A stretch of 64,000 bases of DNA, taken from NCBI GenBank assembly GCA_945859605.1, contig OX243828.1:23909609-23973608 (forward strand). Reading direction: 5' to 3'. Below the pieces are notes generated by a model. It was not told where the DNA came from and ran no database searches. It saw only the letters and a list, made by a program, of their open reading frames with translations. Source of the stretch: Lumbricus rubellus (lineage: Eukaryota > Annelida > Clitellata > Crassiclitellata > Lumbricidae). A program made the translations under genes and the position numbers. Of the stretch, positions 1 through 10,528 are shown piece after piece (the first letter of the stretch is position 1; each line of letters starts with the position of its first letter).

Positions 1-137
1 ACGTATATGGGTCCTAATCTACCTGAAGCCATTGTGTAGCAACCTGGGACAAGTTGCTCACCCATAATTGTCTGTGAAGAAGGCAATAGGAAACCACATC
101 ACTATCATCATCATCATCATCATCGTCGTCATCGTCT

Positions 138-346
138 TCACCATCACCACCACCACCGTCACCACCACCACCACCACCACCACCACCACCACCACCACCA
201 CCACCACCACCACCACCACCACCACCACCACCACCACCACCACCACCACCACCACCACCACCACCACCACCACCACCACCACCACCACCACCACAACCAC
301 CACCACCTCCACCACCACCACCACCACCACCACCACCACCACCACA
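138..346. repeat. (CAC)n trinucleotide microsatellite
   Basis: This is a nearly pure run of CAC triplets about 200 bases long, with a few CGT, CTC and AAC interruptions, preceded by CAT/CGT triplets from about 100. All six frames are open across it, which gives artificial poly-Thr, poly-Gly, poly-Val and poly-Trp readings. None is a real gene. The rest of 1-483 appears to be intron of the channel-like gene whose last exon follows. Confidence 0.95.
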
Positions 347-483
347 CACACACCACCACCAATGTATATAATACATGCTAGTGCATTCATTCATTTTAAG
401 CTTCTTAATGGCTGCAGAGACGATGTTTTTGTTCATTGCTGTCGTTGAACGCAGAAGTATCGTTACTGCTGCACACCTCACAG

Positions 484-657
484 CAGTTTGACGTCATCGC
501 AGCCGACGTTAGCGACATCTATCTGCTGACGAAGGAAGGATTCGACGAAGTGCTCGCCGAATTCCCCGAGATTCGAGATTCGCTGAGAGAGATTGGCGCC
601 GTTCACATCGAAAGAGAGCAGACGAGAATCGAATTGCTTAAGCACAATAAGCAGTAA
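484..657 (+). CDS. 3'-terminal coding exon of a cyclic-nucleotide-binding (CNG/HCN-like) channel
   Basis: The open frame ends at a TAA at 655-657. Its last 57 or so residues resemble the C-terminal end of a cyclic-nucleotide-binding domain in channels: an FDVIAADVSDIYLLTKEGF segment followed by an EVLAEFPEIRDSL helix and a charged tail. The pattern is a last beta strand (D-x-Y-x-L-T-K) followed by the C helix. A pyrimidine-rich stretch ending in CACAG|CAG at 475-486 offers a phase-0 splice acceptor at 483 or 486, so the exon starts at 484 or 487. Upstream exons lie before the window. Identity to a specific channel subfamily is inferred, and the stretch is too short to separate CNG from HCN or KCNH types. 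Confidence 0.5.
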   Translation, partial: QFDVIAADVSDIYLLTKEGFDEVLAEFPEIRDSLREIGAVHIEREQTRIELLKHNKQ

Positions 658-671
658 GCAACGACGCTCTC

Positions 672-1716
672 TTGTTTGCTGCTGTCTGTGTGTCTGTCTG
701 TCTGTGTCTCTCTTGCTTGCTGCTGTCTGTGTGTCTGTCTGTCTGTGTCTCTCTTGTTTGCTGCTGTCTGTGTGTCTGTCTGTCTGTCTGTGTCTCTCTT
801 GTTTGCTGCTGTTTAACGATACTGTTTCATAATCATAGGCGTACGGGAGATTTCAGCAGTGGGGGTCAAGATTTTACTTCTGTCTCTCCCTCCCTCTCTC
901 TGTGTGTCTCTGTGTGTCTGTCTGTCTGTCTGCATGTGTCTATAATATTCTCTTTATTGAATTTGAAACAATCTCAGTTGACAGAACGCAACCGGTTACA
1001 GTGTACAATTATGCAGTTTAAACAATTCACAAGAACGGAGATTACTGAATACACAAATCTTAACTATACGAACTGGACAGACAGTCTGCAATACATGGCG
1101 CTAATAGCAGCCTACAAAGCAAATCCGCCCAACCGGGGCTCGAACTCACTACCTCTCTGTCTGTCTGTCTGTGTCTCTCTCAGCCTAAAGTTTAAGCTAA
1201 CTCGAAGTTTCTCTTATGAAATGCTTCAACAGAGTTTCGCGCTATCGCCTAACTTTCATTATCTTTAAAATTTGCCTCCATTTAAACGTCAATTAAAAAA
1301 TAAATTTTAAAGCTATGTTGTTTCTTCTGTAATAATTTCAGAGATGACTTGAGTCGCGAATCTTTGAAGAACTTCATGTAGCATGCATGGCGGAAGTAAT
1401 TGACCGGATTTACGTTTTGCATCGGATGTATTCATGCAGCTTAGTAATTTGGACCGTCGTTTGTGAAGCTCCTGATTTTTTAAAAGTCTTCTTGAATGTG
1501 TTCGAAAGTAGTTACACAGGTCGGCGGACGCATTTCCCGTTTAGGTTTCAAGGCCATTTGTTTAGATGTAACACGTATGCTGTCTTTGTCTCTGTCTCTC
1601 TGTCTCTGTTTATGTGTGTCTGTGTCTCTTCTTTCTGTCTCTGTCTCTGTCTCTGTCTGTCTGTCTGTGTCTGTCTTTGTCTGTCTCTGTTTCTGTCTCT
1701 CTGTCTCTGTCTGCCA
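672..1716. repeat. TGTCTGTC-type simple repeats, several blocks
   Basis: Blocks of (TGTCTG)n and (TCTCTGTC)n occur at about 676-812, 873-935, 1150-1180 and 1578-1716. Within 676-812 a unit of about 55 bases containing CTCTTGCTTGCTGCTG is repeated three times. The open frames across it are Cys/Leu/Ser/Val-rich artefacts. The sequence from about 836 to 885 is the left end of a MITE that recurs at 4527. The DNA between the blocks and on to 2025 shows no gene that I recognise. Confidence 0.85.
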
Positions 1717-2027
1717 AAAAGTTTCTACAGTCGTAGGCTATATTTATAAAGCGAAAGCAATTTTGTCGAATGAACAGATATATAAACAAACTATACAGAC
1801 CTATAGGACCTACAGTTTTGTGCTTAGATGTTATTTTATATAAGAAAATTGACGCGACTATGGTTGACGCGTTTGTGGTGAAGACAATGATGCTTGCAGA
1901 GCGTTGGTGATGTTAGTATTTACCGTAGGCCTACTTGCAACTGTTCACAAAAATCCCAAAAATCTAGTTCCAGCCTTCCAGGCAACTGTACATGCACACG
2001 AAATAAATTGCTCATTCCGTGTGTACG

Positions 2028-2190
2028 ACAACAGCGCGGACACTGCATCGGAGTTTCACACCGAAACGCTGAGCAATTGCGAGTGATGGACTTGCCCAAG
2101 GTCCCTACGCGGCGGCTTGAGGTGGATTCGAACCTGCAACCTTCCAGCTCCAATGCACCAAACATACCCCTACAAAGCCGCGCCCTCCAA
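2028..2190 (-). mobile_element. tRNA-derived SINE, minus-strand copy
   Basis: Read on the minus strand, this is a diverged member of the SINE family best seen at 21416-21632. The B box (GGTTCGAATCC, seen here as GGATTCGAACC on the plus strand) lies at about 2125-2135. It is followed by the family signature: the CTTGGGCAAGTCC-like block, the TCAGCG-like block and the AAACTCCGATGCAGTGTCCGCGC-like block. The 3' tail is missing. Confidence 0.75.
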
Positions 2191-2477
2191 TTTAAACCAC
2201 AGAAGATTAGGATCATTGACGTGAGACAATTCCTATGCAATGTATATGCATCCACGACTCTGGTTGATAAGGTACTTCAGATAGTTTGGATGTGAGGAAA
2301 GTGTCAGTTGATTGAATATACATGTAGGCACAATGCACTACAGAAGTAAGTAAGTAAGGTATTATAGTCTTTACACACAACCAGTCGCTACCTGGTGAAC
2401 TGGCGTGAGCCATCTAAGTAATTAGTTAAAGTGTTAAACTGTTTGCAACCCTATTGATTAAACTAGGTTCCTACTCC

Positions 2478-2735
2478 TCTCCTCCTCTCCTCCTCCTCCT
2501 CCTCCTCCTCCTCCTCCTTCTTCTTCTTCTTCTTCTTCTTCTTCTTCTTCTTCTTCTTCTCCTCCTCCTCGTCGTCGTCATTGACATCGTCATCATCGAC
2601 ATCGTAGTCGTCGTTGTCGTCATCATCATCATCGTCATCGTCGTCGTCATCATCATCGTCATCATCGCCATCACCACCACCATCATCGTCGTCATCGTCA
2701 TCTTCTTCTTCTTCTACTATGACTATCGTCGTGTG
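2478..2735. repeat. Compound triplet microsatellite (CTC/CTT/TCG/TCA)
   Basis: Runs of CTC, then CTT, then mixed TCG/TCA triplets extend over about 260 bases and end in CTT repeats. Frames across it read as poly-Leu or poly-Arg and are not genes. The 2736-3046 stretch after it holds nothing I recognise. Confidence 0.9.
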
Positions 2736-3048
2736 AGGCCTTACTGCGATTTATTCACCGAATATAATATAATCACACAGGTTACTACCTCAAACGAACA
2801 TAGATACTATGTTGTGTTTGACTTCGATTGCCTACGAACGATAGACCTGCAAACACGATGGTGAAAGTCCGATCTCTGCAGTAAACAAGAACTTCAGGCC
2901 AACCTGTCTTCAGACTTCACTGTCAGTTTATCTCAGTCTCAATTGTTTGCTTCTGTGCTTGACCCGGTTTCTAAAACAAATGCTCTCTCATGGCAGAATA
3001 GGCAACGATTGAGTGCTAAGTTGGTAATTAGAAGTAGGCTATCACTTA

Positions 3049-4071
3049 GGGTCGAGTGGGGAAAGATGGACAGTGGGGTTAGATGGACACCCAACACAGA
3101 AATTAAATAAACGTCATTTTCTTAATGTCCATCTTACCTCGGTGTTGGGGTAAGATGGACACCATCTTTCGACTAGTTGTTAAAATACACGCGGTCGGGT
3201 ACCAGCGTACTGAGAGGGGTGTGGCCTGTCGGTGATTGTCAGATGTAGGAGGAGGGCGTGTTTTGACTAAAGTTCAATAAGAAGCTCAGTCAAATGGCTA
3301 AGGAAATTCTGTAGACAGTAATTGTTCATCGTCTATCACTTGTATTTTATTTAATAAATATGTATATCGGCTTGTTATTTAGCACATTAAAGCAGACACC
3401 TCGTGGTCGCATACTGTGTCACTGTCTGTGATACTCAAGGGTAGGGTGTCTGCCCATTGTAGCCCTGCAAGAAGGGGTAAGATGGACACGAATGCTCATC
3501 ACCGAATTTATGTATTTCACAACAGATTACTCAACAACTCGGTGTTTATATTGACTCTACGTAGGCCCTCGCTTCATTTTGGCCGTTCATGTTGCAGTAT
3601 GTTATCAATTTTTTTGTAACAAAAGAAGTAGTGTCCATCTTACCCCACGAAAGTGCTACGTACGGTAGGCTACTGTAGGCTATGGTAGGTTAACATGTCA
3701 CGATATCTGAACGATTTTTTTCATTATGAACAATGACGGGCATCACGCACACACATATAATTGTGTAGACTCTGCTAAAAATGTAAGTGAATATAGTATG
3801 TTGTAGAGCTGCAAGTCTCACCTGTCCATCTTACCATCACATTGTGTCCGCCTTACCCCCACGCCGGGTAAGATGGACATGACCTGAGGAAGTCATACTT
3901 GGATGCAAATTGCAGGAATTTGCTCAATCATTGAAGACTTTTTACTATACTGGTTAACAATACCGTGATACTTGCATACAATAGCATGTTTTAAAACATG
4001 TTAAAAGTTTATAGGTATTGTCATTATTGACCAAACAGTGCTTAAGGTGTCCAACTTCCCCCTCTCTACCC
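3049..4071. mobile_element. TA-flanked DNA transposon with GGGT... inverted ends, non-autonomous
   Basis: The left end begins GGGTCGAGTGGGGAAAGATG. The right end, reverse-complemented, begins GGGTAGAGAGGGGGAAGTTG. A TA dinucleotide flanks both ends (3047-3048 and 4072-4073). Inside, the subterminal motif TAAGATGGACA recurs at least eight times in both orientations (near 3062, 3080, 3128, 3152, 3477, 3632, 3824 and 3869). TA duplication and this architecture fit the Tc1/mariner-pogo group, and a similar element sits at 46500-47784. I see no transposase frame, so it is probably a non-autonomous copy. Confidence 0.7.
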
Positions 4072-4526
4072 TATGTATACAAGATAGGCTTTCTGTCAAA
4101 TCAAAATGCATTTAAAATATTTTACATGTTTTATGATGTTTAGATGCACAGCTAAAGCTCGAGATACTTTATTTAGAATTGTGATTTAATTATTTAAATG
4201 CCAGACCCATAAAAATAAACGTCAACTTTAAAAAATTACTACGAATGTGCAAATAACGGAGATTAAATTTTTAAATCATGCAATTATTCACGACTGAAAA
4301 ACAAATGGAAGTGCAATCCAAGTAGCCTAGCTAATAACCTTTATACGGGAGTCCACGAGTCATACCAACCCCATCACAAATTATCTTTTTTTAATCCAGT
4401 CTGGATAAATAATTGGTTCCTCCGGTCATGGTCTGTTGTGGCACTGACACCCAATTCAGCAGTCCTCGACCTGTAGACTTTTCAGAGGCTGAGAATCTTC
4501 ATCTGGCAGATGTAATTAGATATACC

Positions 4527-4764
4527 CATAGGCGTACGGGAGATTTTCACCACGGGGGGGGGGGGTAAAGATTTAACTTCTGCCCGAAAAATTTCTCCGG
4601 AATAAATGACTTCACGGGTTGAAATCTCGAGGTGGGAAATTTTCCAAGGCAAAAAAGTTGACGATCTTTTTTAGTCATCGGGGGTGTGCTTGCCCAAAAA
4701 ACCAGACTTGCTCGAAATTTGGGGGGCCTTTGCCCCCTCTGTACCCCCGCCTCGTACGCCTATG
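4527..4764. mobile_element. MITE, family with CATAGGCGTACG ends
   Basis: The sequence starts CATAGGCGTACG and ends CGTACGCCTATG, forming terminal inverted repeats. ATATACC flanks it on both sides as a direct repeat. The interior has the family blocks TTCTGCCCGAAAAAT and AAAAGTTGACGATC. Other members are at 836-885 (left end only), 36722-36952 (both ends) and about 54550-54796 (right end kept). It has no coding capacity. The 4072-4526 stretch between this and the preceding element shows no gene. Confidence 0.75.
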
Positions 4765-4868
4765 GATATACCCCAGACACGCATGCAACATTGCAGCAAG
4801 TTACAGAAAGGCAGTCTGCAACAAACTACGGCTGACTAAATAGTTTAAATAATTATCAAAGTCAAGGG

Positions 4869-5160
4869 AGTAGAACAGAATGTAGCAAGCTCGGACATTC
4901 GACCAATATAGCCTTGACCTTCGCCCATTTGACCTATACAGCCTTCAGTTTCGTCCATTTGACCAATACCAGCCTAAAAAATTGAGTGCCCGCGCAGTTT
5001 GACCAATGTCAGCCTTACTTTTTTAATTAGACGTCCGGCGTAAAAAAGTAAAAAAATTTTCTCTGGCGTATATAAAATGACTGAAAAAATGGAATATACG
5101 CCACGACCTAAAGACGAGATATCCCAATATAAAATGGACTACTCATCGTATAATCTGAAA
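4869..5160 (+). repeat. Polinton left terminal inverted repeat with subterminal 30-base repeats
   Basis: The first 290 or so bases match the reverse complement of the right end (about 20860-21146). Identity is strong in TGTAGCAAGCTCGGACATTC, in GAGTGCCCGCGCAGTT and in the first codons of the polymerase. Between 4898 and 4985 an approximately 30-base unit (TTTGACCAATACAGCCTT..., then TTTCGTCCA) occurs three times. The polymerase ATG at 5077 lies inside the repeat, preceded by TATATAAAATG, which may act as a TATA-like promoter. Confidence 0.85.
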
Positions 5161-8100
5161 GAATTACGGCAAATTCCTAAACAGAGAGGACAAAGAGGAT
5201 ACTCGAGTTTGCGAAAAGCGGAACTCATAGCGTTCATATCGCAGGGAGATCGACTAGGCGCTCGGGCTCAGGTCAACAAAACACCAGCGCATACTCCCGC
5301 CACTGTGCGAGAATTGCGAGAAATTGCAAAAAAGAGAGGTGTGCGAGGATACTCGAGATTAGCAAAAGCGGAACTTACGGCATTCTTGACTACTACTTGG
5401 AAATTTTTGCATCCGGGGAAAAATAAAACAGTTTTTTCGGATTGGTTGACTAGCGAGATTAGTCAGTTACCCCCGCAAATAAAACCGCCCATTCATAGGT
5501 TCAAACTTCGAGAGACTGCGACGGCTATCAAAGGGTTTACAAAAAGATACACGATCGATGGCGACAGCAGGATCGATGTTGCAACTTTTCTCAAGGCTGT
5601 AAGACCGCAGGTAGTTAGGCTGCTAGCGAAAAATCGCGGGGTAAAAGTTCAACTCGATCTCATGTGCGTAATGGAGAAAGTAGATATGAAAACCGGCGAA
5701 GTAGTAACGGCTGAGCCTAATTTCAAATCAAAGAGTGATATTATTTTAGAAGCAACCGATGTGAGAGAAATATATACCAACGCAGCGGATAAAATTAAGG
5801 AGAGCATGGCAAGTTTTCAGATGCGGGGGAGTAATTGGAGATTCAAAACCGTTTTGAAGTTGGATATCGATACAGTGGTATATAAACCATTGAAAGGTAG
5901 TTCCTACATTCCACTTCCAGATTATTTAGCGAATAAAAAGGCTATTATTAATATGAAGAACAAAGATGAGGAATGCTTCAAGTGGTGTGTAGCGAGAGCT
6001 GTAAACCCCGTTGAAGAACACCCGGAGAGAATTACGAAGGAATTAATAAGACAGTCTGAGGAACTCAATTGGTCTGGTATCGAATTCCCTGTAGCAGCGG
6101 ATGCTAATGTGCTGAGTAAGTTTGAGCGAAATAATAATATTAGTGTTAATGTTTTTGGTTACGAGAAAGATGTGAATGTATTCCCACTATATATATCAAA
6201 GCATGAGAATGATAGGTGTGTAGATCTATTACTCATTTCTGATGGAGAAAAGAAGCATTATTGTTGGATCAGGAATTTCAATAGACTGATGGCGGTGAAA
6301 ACAGAAAATACTACTACATCAATGTACTATTGCAAAAGATGCTTGATAGGGTTCAGTAGAAAAGAATCGCTTCACAAACATACTGAGTACTGTTCGCAGC
6401 AGGACGCCCAACGAATAGAACTTCCAGAACCTGGGACTATGCTAAGTTTTACACATTATTATAGAAAGATGCGTGTACCGTTTGAGTACTTTGCCGATTT
6501 TGAATCGTTCATCAAACCCATCGGTACATGTCAGCCCGTTCCTAGCACGTCTTACACCAACAAGTATCAAAAACATACGCCCAGCTCGTTTTGTTATCAT
6601 TTGAAATGCTTCGACGATGATGTTTATTCCCAAGAGCCGGTGCGTTTTACGGCTGAAAACGAAGCCGATGATGTTGCTCAGTTATTCATAGACTCTATCG
6701 AAGAAAATGTAAAACGAATATACAACGAGTTCAAATTCCCCAAGAAGATGATATTCGGCAAAACTGAACAGAAATGTTATGATGAAGCTGTCAACTGCCA
6801 TATCTGCGGGGAGAGTTGCGTGAAGATCGAGTTCGAGATCACTGTCATTTGACTGGAAAATTTAGAGGTGCCGCTCACAACCTTTGTAATTTGAAATACA
6901 AAGTCCCCAAGTTCTTCCCTGTCATATTTCACAATTTGACCGGTTATGACAGCCATTTATTTATCAAGAAATTACGTGGTGAACACGGCGAGAAAATCAA
7001 ATGCATTCCCTGCAACGAAGAAAAGTATATCTCATTCAGCAGAGAGGTCGTCGTCGATAAATTTGTGGACAAAGATGGGAAAGAGAGAGAAGTCAAGCGC
7101 GAATTACGTTTTATCGATAGTTTTAGATTCATGCCCACGAGTCTCGACGCGTTATCGAAAAATCTTCAGAAAGATCAGTGCAAGAATTTAGGGAAATTTT
7201 TTGAGGGCGAGAAGCTGGATCTTTTACTCAGAAAAGGCGTTTACCCGTATGATTACGTCGACGGCATTGAAAGATTAAACGAAACCGAATTGCCGCCGAA
7301 ACATGCCTTCTATTCAAAACTAAACGATTCGGGTATTAGTGAAAAAGATTACGCGCACGCGAAAACGGTATGGGACAAATTTGAATGCAAAACATTACGC
7401 CAATATCACGACTTGTACAATTTATCGGATGTTCTATTATTAGCGGATGTGTTCGAAAACTTTAGAGACGCCGGTATGAAGAACTACAACCTAGATCCTG
7501 CGTGGTATTATACTTCGCCGGGACTTGCTTGGGATGCGGCGTTGAAGACGACTGGTGTAGAGTTGGAGTTGTTGAGTGACTGTGATATGTTGCTGATGAT
7601 CAAGCAGGGAATAAGAGGAGGTGTCAGCACGATTTCACATCGATACGCGAAAGCGAACAACGAGTACATGGGAGAAGCTTTCAATCCCACCCAGCATTCA
7701 GTATTCATTCCATACTTGGACGCGAACAACTTGTACGGATGGGCGATGAGCAAACCGTTACCAACTCATGGGTTTGAATGGATGAACGATGACGAATTGA
7801 ATGATTGGAGAAACATTACCGAACGAGATGGAGTGGGATGTGTGTTAGAAGTCGACTTAGAATATCCAAAGGAATTGCACGACCTGCATAATGATTATCC
7901 GCTAGCTCCGGAGAGTGTAAAACCCGCGGGATCGAATGTAGCGAAACTCATTCCAAACTTGAACGATAAAAAGAAGTACGTCGTTCATTACGAAAATTTA
8001 AAATTGTACGAAAGACTCGGATTGAAAATCATTAAAATACATCGGGGGATAAAATTCGCGGAAAGTGCCTGGCTGAAAAAGTATATCGATCTGAACACCA

Positions 8101-8943
8101 GCCTGAGAACGAAAGCTACGAACGATTTTGAGAAAGACTTTTTCAAGCTGATGAATAATAGCGTTTTCGGTAAAACAATGGAAGCTATCGAGAATCGTGT
8201 TGACATACGATTGGTGAGTGATGAGAAGGAAGCCATCAAGCTAGCCGCGAAAACTAATTACGACAGACGAACGATTTTCGACGAAAACCTCATCGCCGTT
8301 CACATGAAAAAGACCAAGTTGTTTTACAACAAGCCGATATATCTAGGAATGTGTATATTAGACATCAGTAAGACGCTCATGTATGAATTTCATTATAATT
8401 ACATCAAGGCCAAGTACGGGGATAGGGCCAAGCTATTATTCACCGATACCGATTCTTTGGCGTATGAAATTAAAACGGAAGACTTCTACAAAGATATTTC
8501 CCCCGACGTCCAAAGTATGTTCGATACTTCAGACTATCCGAGCGATCATCCATCAGGTATAGAATCTGGCGTTAATAAAAAAAGTGGTTGGTATGTTCAA
8601 AGACGAGGCCGCGGGAAAACAGATTGAAGAATTTGTCGGGCTGCGATCCAAGTTGTACTCTTACAAAATGGCGGGTGAAGACTACAAGAAATGTAAGGGT
8701 GTGAAAAAGAACGTCGTCAAGAAATCAATCACTCACGCAGATTACAAAGACTGCGTGTTTACGAAAAGACAACAGACGAGAGCGATGAACGTCATTCGAT
8801 CCTATCGTCATGAAATTTACACTGAAGAAGTAAATAAAATAGCTCTGTCTGCCGACGACGACAAAAGAGTAATAATGGACGACGGGATCCATACCCTAGC
8901 CTATGGGCACTACACGCTGAAAACTAAACAAAATAAAGAATAA
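5077..8943 (+). pseudogene. pPolB: Polinton protein-primed family B DNA polymerase, two frameshifts
   Basis: This gene replicates the element by protein-primed DNA synthesis. Three overlapping frames make it up: 5077-6852, about 6816-8627 and about 8584-8943. The first has two SAP/Rho-N-like repeats (residues 20-50 and 75-105), a C2H2 finger (CKRCLIGF...HKHTEYC) and the exonuclease I motif FADFES (D474, E476). The second completes a Cys/His cluster (RDHCHLTGKFRGAAHNLCN). It also carries YDSHLF, polymerase motif A (DANNLYGW, about residue 302), motif B (KLMNNSVFGK, about 444) and motif C (TDTDS, D544 and D546). The third carries the conserved C terminus (KDEAAGKQIEEFVGLRSKLY). The first break lies in 6801-6822 next to GGGG. 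The second lies in the A7 run around 8575-8582. All catalytic motifs are intact apart from the breaks. The start was chosen at TATATAAAATG. Confidence 0.93.
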
Positions 8944-8959
8944 TTTACACTAATATAAA

Positions 8960-9289
8960 ATGGATGCGGCAAAAAAAGTGTGTACCAAATGCAAAATAGA
9001 AAAAAGCTTGGACGAATTTCACAAAGATCATACGCAAAAGAACGGAATCTATCCGAGCTGCAAACTTTGTAAAAATGCCAAAGTAAAGGAGCTTGCACAC
9101 AAATACGCAAGACAGAAAAATAGGGAGACAAAAGACACAAAAGTTTGCAGTCGGTGTAAGGTAAATCAGAACATATCGGAATACGTCAACAATCGATTTC
9201 AAAAAGATGGAAAGGCGAATGAATGCAAAAATTGCAGACATAAATATTACCTCGCCTGCGTAGAAGCTCAAAAGCTCGTTAGTTTGTGA
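8960..9289 (+). CDS. Small Polinton protein with two Cys4 zinc-finger repeats
   Basis: The protein has 109 residues and two homologous halves. Each has CxxCK, an F.KD or FQKDG block, and then CxxC: CTKCKIEKSLDEFHKD...CKLC, and CSRCKVNQNISEYVNN...CKNC. The pattern resembles zinc-ribbon or HNH-type metal-binding domains, without a clear His-Asn-His catalytic set. It begins 16 bases after the polymerase stop, in the context TAATATAAAATG, and ends just before the protease. A DNA-binding or regulatory role is an inference. It is Lys-rich, as expected for nucleic-acid binding. Confidence 0.75.
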   Translation: MDAAKKVCTKCKIEKSLDEFHKDHTQKNGIYPSCKLCKNAKVKELAHKYARQKNRETKDTKVCSRCKVNQNISEYVNNRFQKDGKANECKNCRHKYYLACVEAQKLVSL

Positions 9290-9298
9290 AATATTAAA

Positions 9299-9718
9299 AT
9301 GAGCTATACAACTGTGAAAAACATAAATGTCGAAGGCGTAGTCCTTCCGAATCATCCACTGACGAATTTTGAACTACTAGATGCCGCGAAAAAGCTCAAT
9401 ATCCCTAATTTCCGGGGAGTATTTCTCAGAGACGAGCTGCCGAAGAAACCTAGCCGGAATGAATGTGGGATATTGAATCTAGACGATTCTAATGGAACCG
9501 GCTCGCACTGGGTCGCTTTTTCAAAAAACGGCAAGGACAAAATATATTTCGACAGCTATGGCCTGTCCCCTCCTACAGAACTGCTAGAGTATTTGCAGAG
9601 TCCCGTGTACTACAATAGCGAACGCGTACAGCCTGACAACGAAGTGTTTTGCGGTCATTTATGCCTGCACGTCCTGAAAAAAACATGTAAAGATGGAGTG
9701 AGTTTTAAGAAGTTATAA
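9299..9718 (+). CDS. PRO: Adenain-like cysteine protease (capsid maturation)
   Basis: The 139-residue protein matches the Polinton/adenovirus cysteine protease fold. Catalytic residues are visible in order: His70 in GSHWVAF, Asp85 in YFDSYG, Gln111 in ERVQP and Cys118 in FCGHLC. The Gln-to-Cys spacing of seven equals that in the family. The role known for the family is cleavage of precursor virion proteins during particle maturation. It is preceded by TATTAAAATG and lies 10 bases after the zinc-finger gene, within the left plus-strand gene run. It is intact with no breaks. Confidence 0.9.
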   Translation: MSYTTVKNINVEGVVLPNHPLTNFELLDAAKKLNIPNFRGVFLRDELPKKPSRNECGILNLDDSNGTGSHWVAFSKNGKDKIYFDSYGLSPPTELLEYLQSPVYYNSERVQPDNEVFCGHLCLHVLKKTCKDGVSFKKL

Positions 9719-9754
9719 ACAGCCTGCATTGAAAATTATATTCAGATGTAAAAA

Positions 9755-10504
9755 ATGCCTGTTGATAAATTTGGACATACAGATTCAGGATCTACGCAGA
9801 GAGTAATTGCTGGAGGAGTTACTGAAAGTCAAGTAAATAGTACTTTTCTAAGGCTAGATGGAGCAAACCCCGCGACCGGCGATCTAAATATGAGTGGTCA
9901 TACTATTAGAGGTCTGCCTACAACGAATACAGCGAATACAGCGAATACTCCGGAAGCGGGAATAGATGAGGCTGTCAGTCGGGGGCAAGTAATAGATTTA
10001 CTGCGGAATCACGACGACGTCCCGACCGACAATAATCATTTGACGAATAAGAAATACGTCGATGAACAACTTACTTCGAAAGTGGCGATGGTGGTAGGAC
10101 CCGCGGTTAGCGCTTACAGTTCAACTCAACAGGCTATAATCGCTAGGATTCACACTGCAGTTACTTTTGACGTAATTAGATGCGGTACCACAAGACACGG
10201 TATTGAACAGGGTATCAGAACGACTTTTTTCTTCCCTAGTAAAGCCGGGTACTATATCGTTTCGGCGTACATAGAATTTTGTAGCAATAGTAATAACGCG
10301 TATGGTACCGTCCACCTGTATAAAAATGGAGCGTCGTACATGCAAATTGCGGGCGGAGGGAGCACGAGAGGTTCGCACAACCATTCAATCGGTAGTAACA
10401 TAGTTTTTCTAGACGAGTTCGATTCCCTCAGCATACACGCTTTTTCATCCATCGATACGAACATTTTGTGTCGCGACTTTTCGGCGGTATTCTTACGGCC
10501 CTAA
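9755..10504 (+). CDS. Fibre-like protein 1 with C1q/TNF-type head
   Basis: The 249-residue protein has two parts. The N-terminal 110 residues carry a tail-fibre-like signature (LRLDGANPATG, LNMSGHTIRGLP, LTNKKYVDE) as seen in phage and giant-virus fibres. The C-terminal 130 residues have the look of a C1q-like jelly roll: FFPSKAGYYIVSAYIEF, then a VHLYKNG turn, a SIGSNIVFLDEFDSLSI strand and a terminal RDFSAVFLRP. A role as a trimeric receptor-binding spike is inferred. Its stalk is close to that of the next gene while the head differs strongly. The start context is TGTAAAAAATG. A minor structural protein of other function cannot be excluded. Confidence 0.6.
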   Translation: MPVDKFGHTDSGSTQRVIAGGVTESQVNSTFLRLDGANPATGDLNMSGHTIRGLPTTNTANTANTPEAGIDEAVSRGQVIDLLRNHDDVPTDNNHLTNKKYVDEQLTSKVAMVVGPAVSAYSSTQQAIIARIHTAVTFDVIRCGTTRHGIEQGIRTTFFFPSKAGYYIVSAYIEFCSNSNNAYGTVHLYKNGASYMQIAGGGSTRGSHNHSIGSNIVFLDEFDSLSIHAFSSIDTNILCRDFSAVFLRP

Positions 10505-10528
10505 TTAATAAAAATTATTATTTTCAAA

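Noticed and set aside
14..481. Long open frames of poly-Gly, poly-Val, poly-Thr and poly-Trp on both strands
   Set aside because: They are the six readings of one CAC-triplet microsatellite and carry no gene-like composition elsewhere.
1894..2295. Overlapping 110-133-residue frames on both strands
   Set aside because: The matching core is a SINE body; frames of this type appear wherever the SINE occurs.
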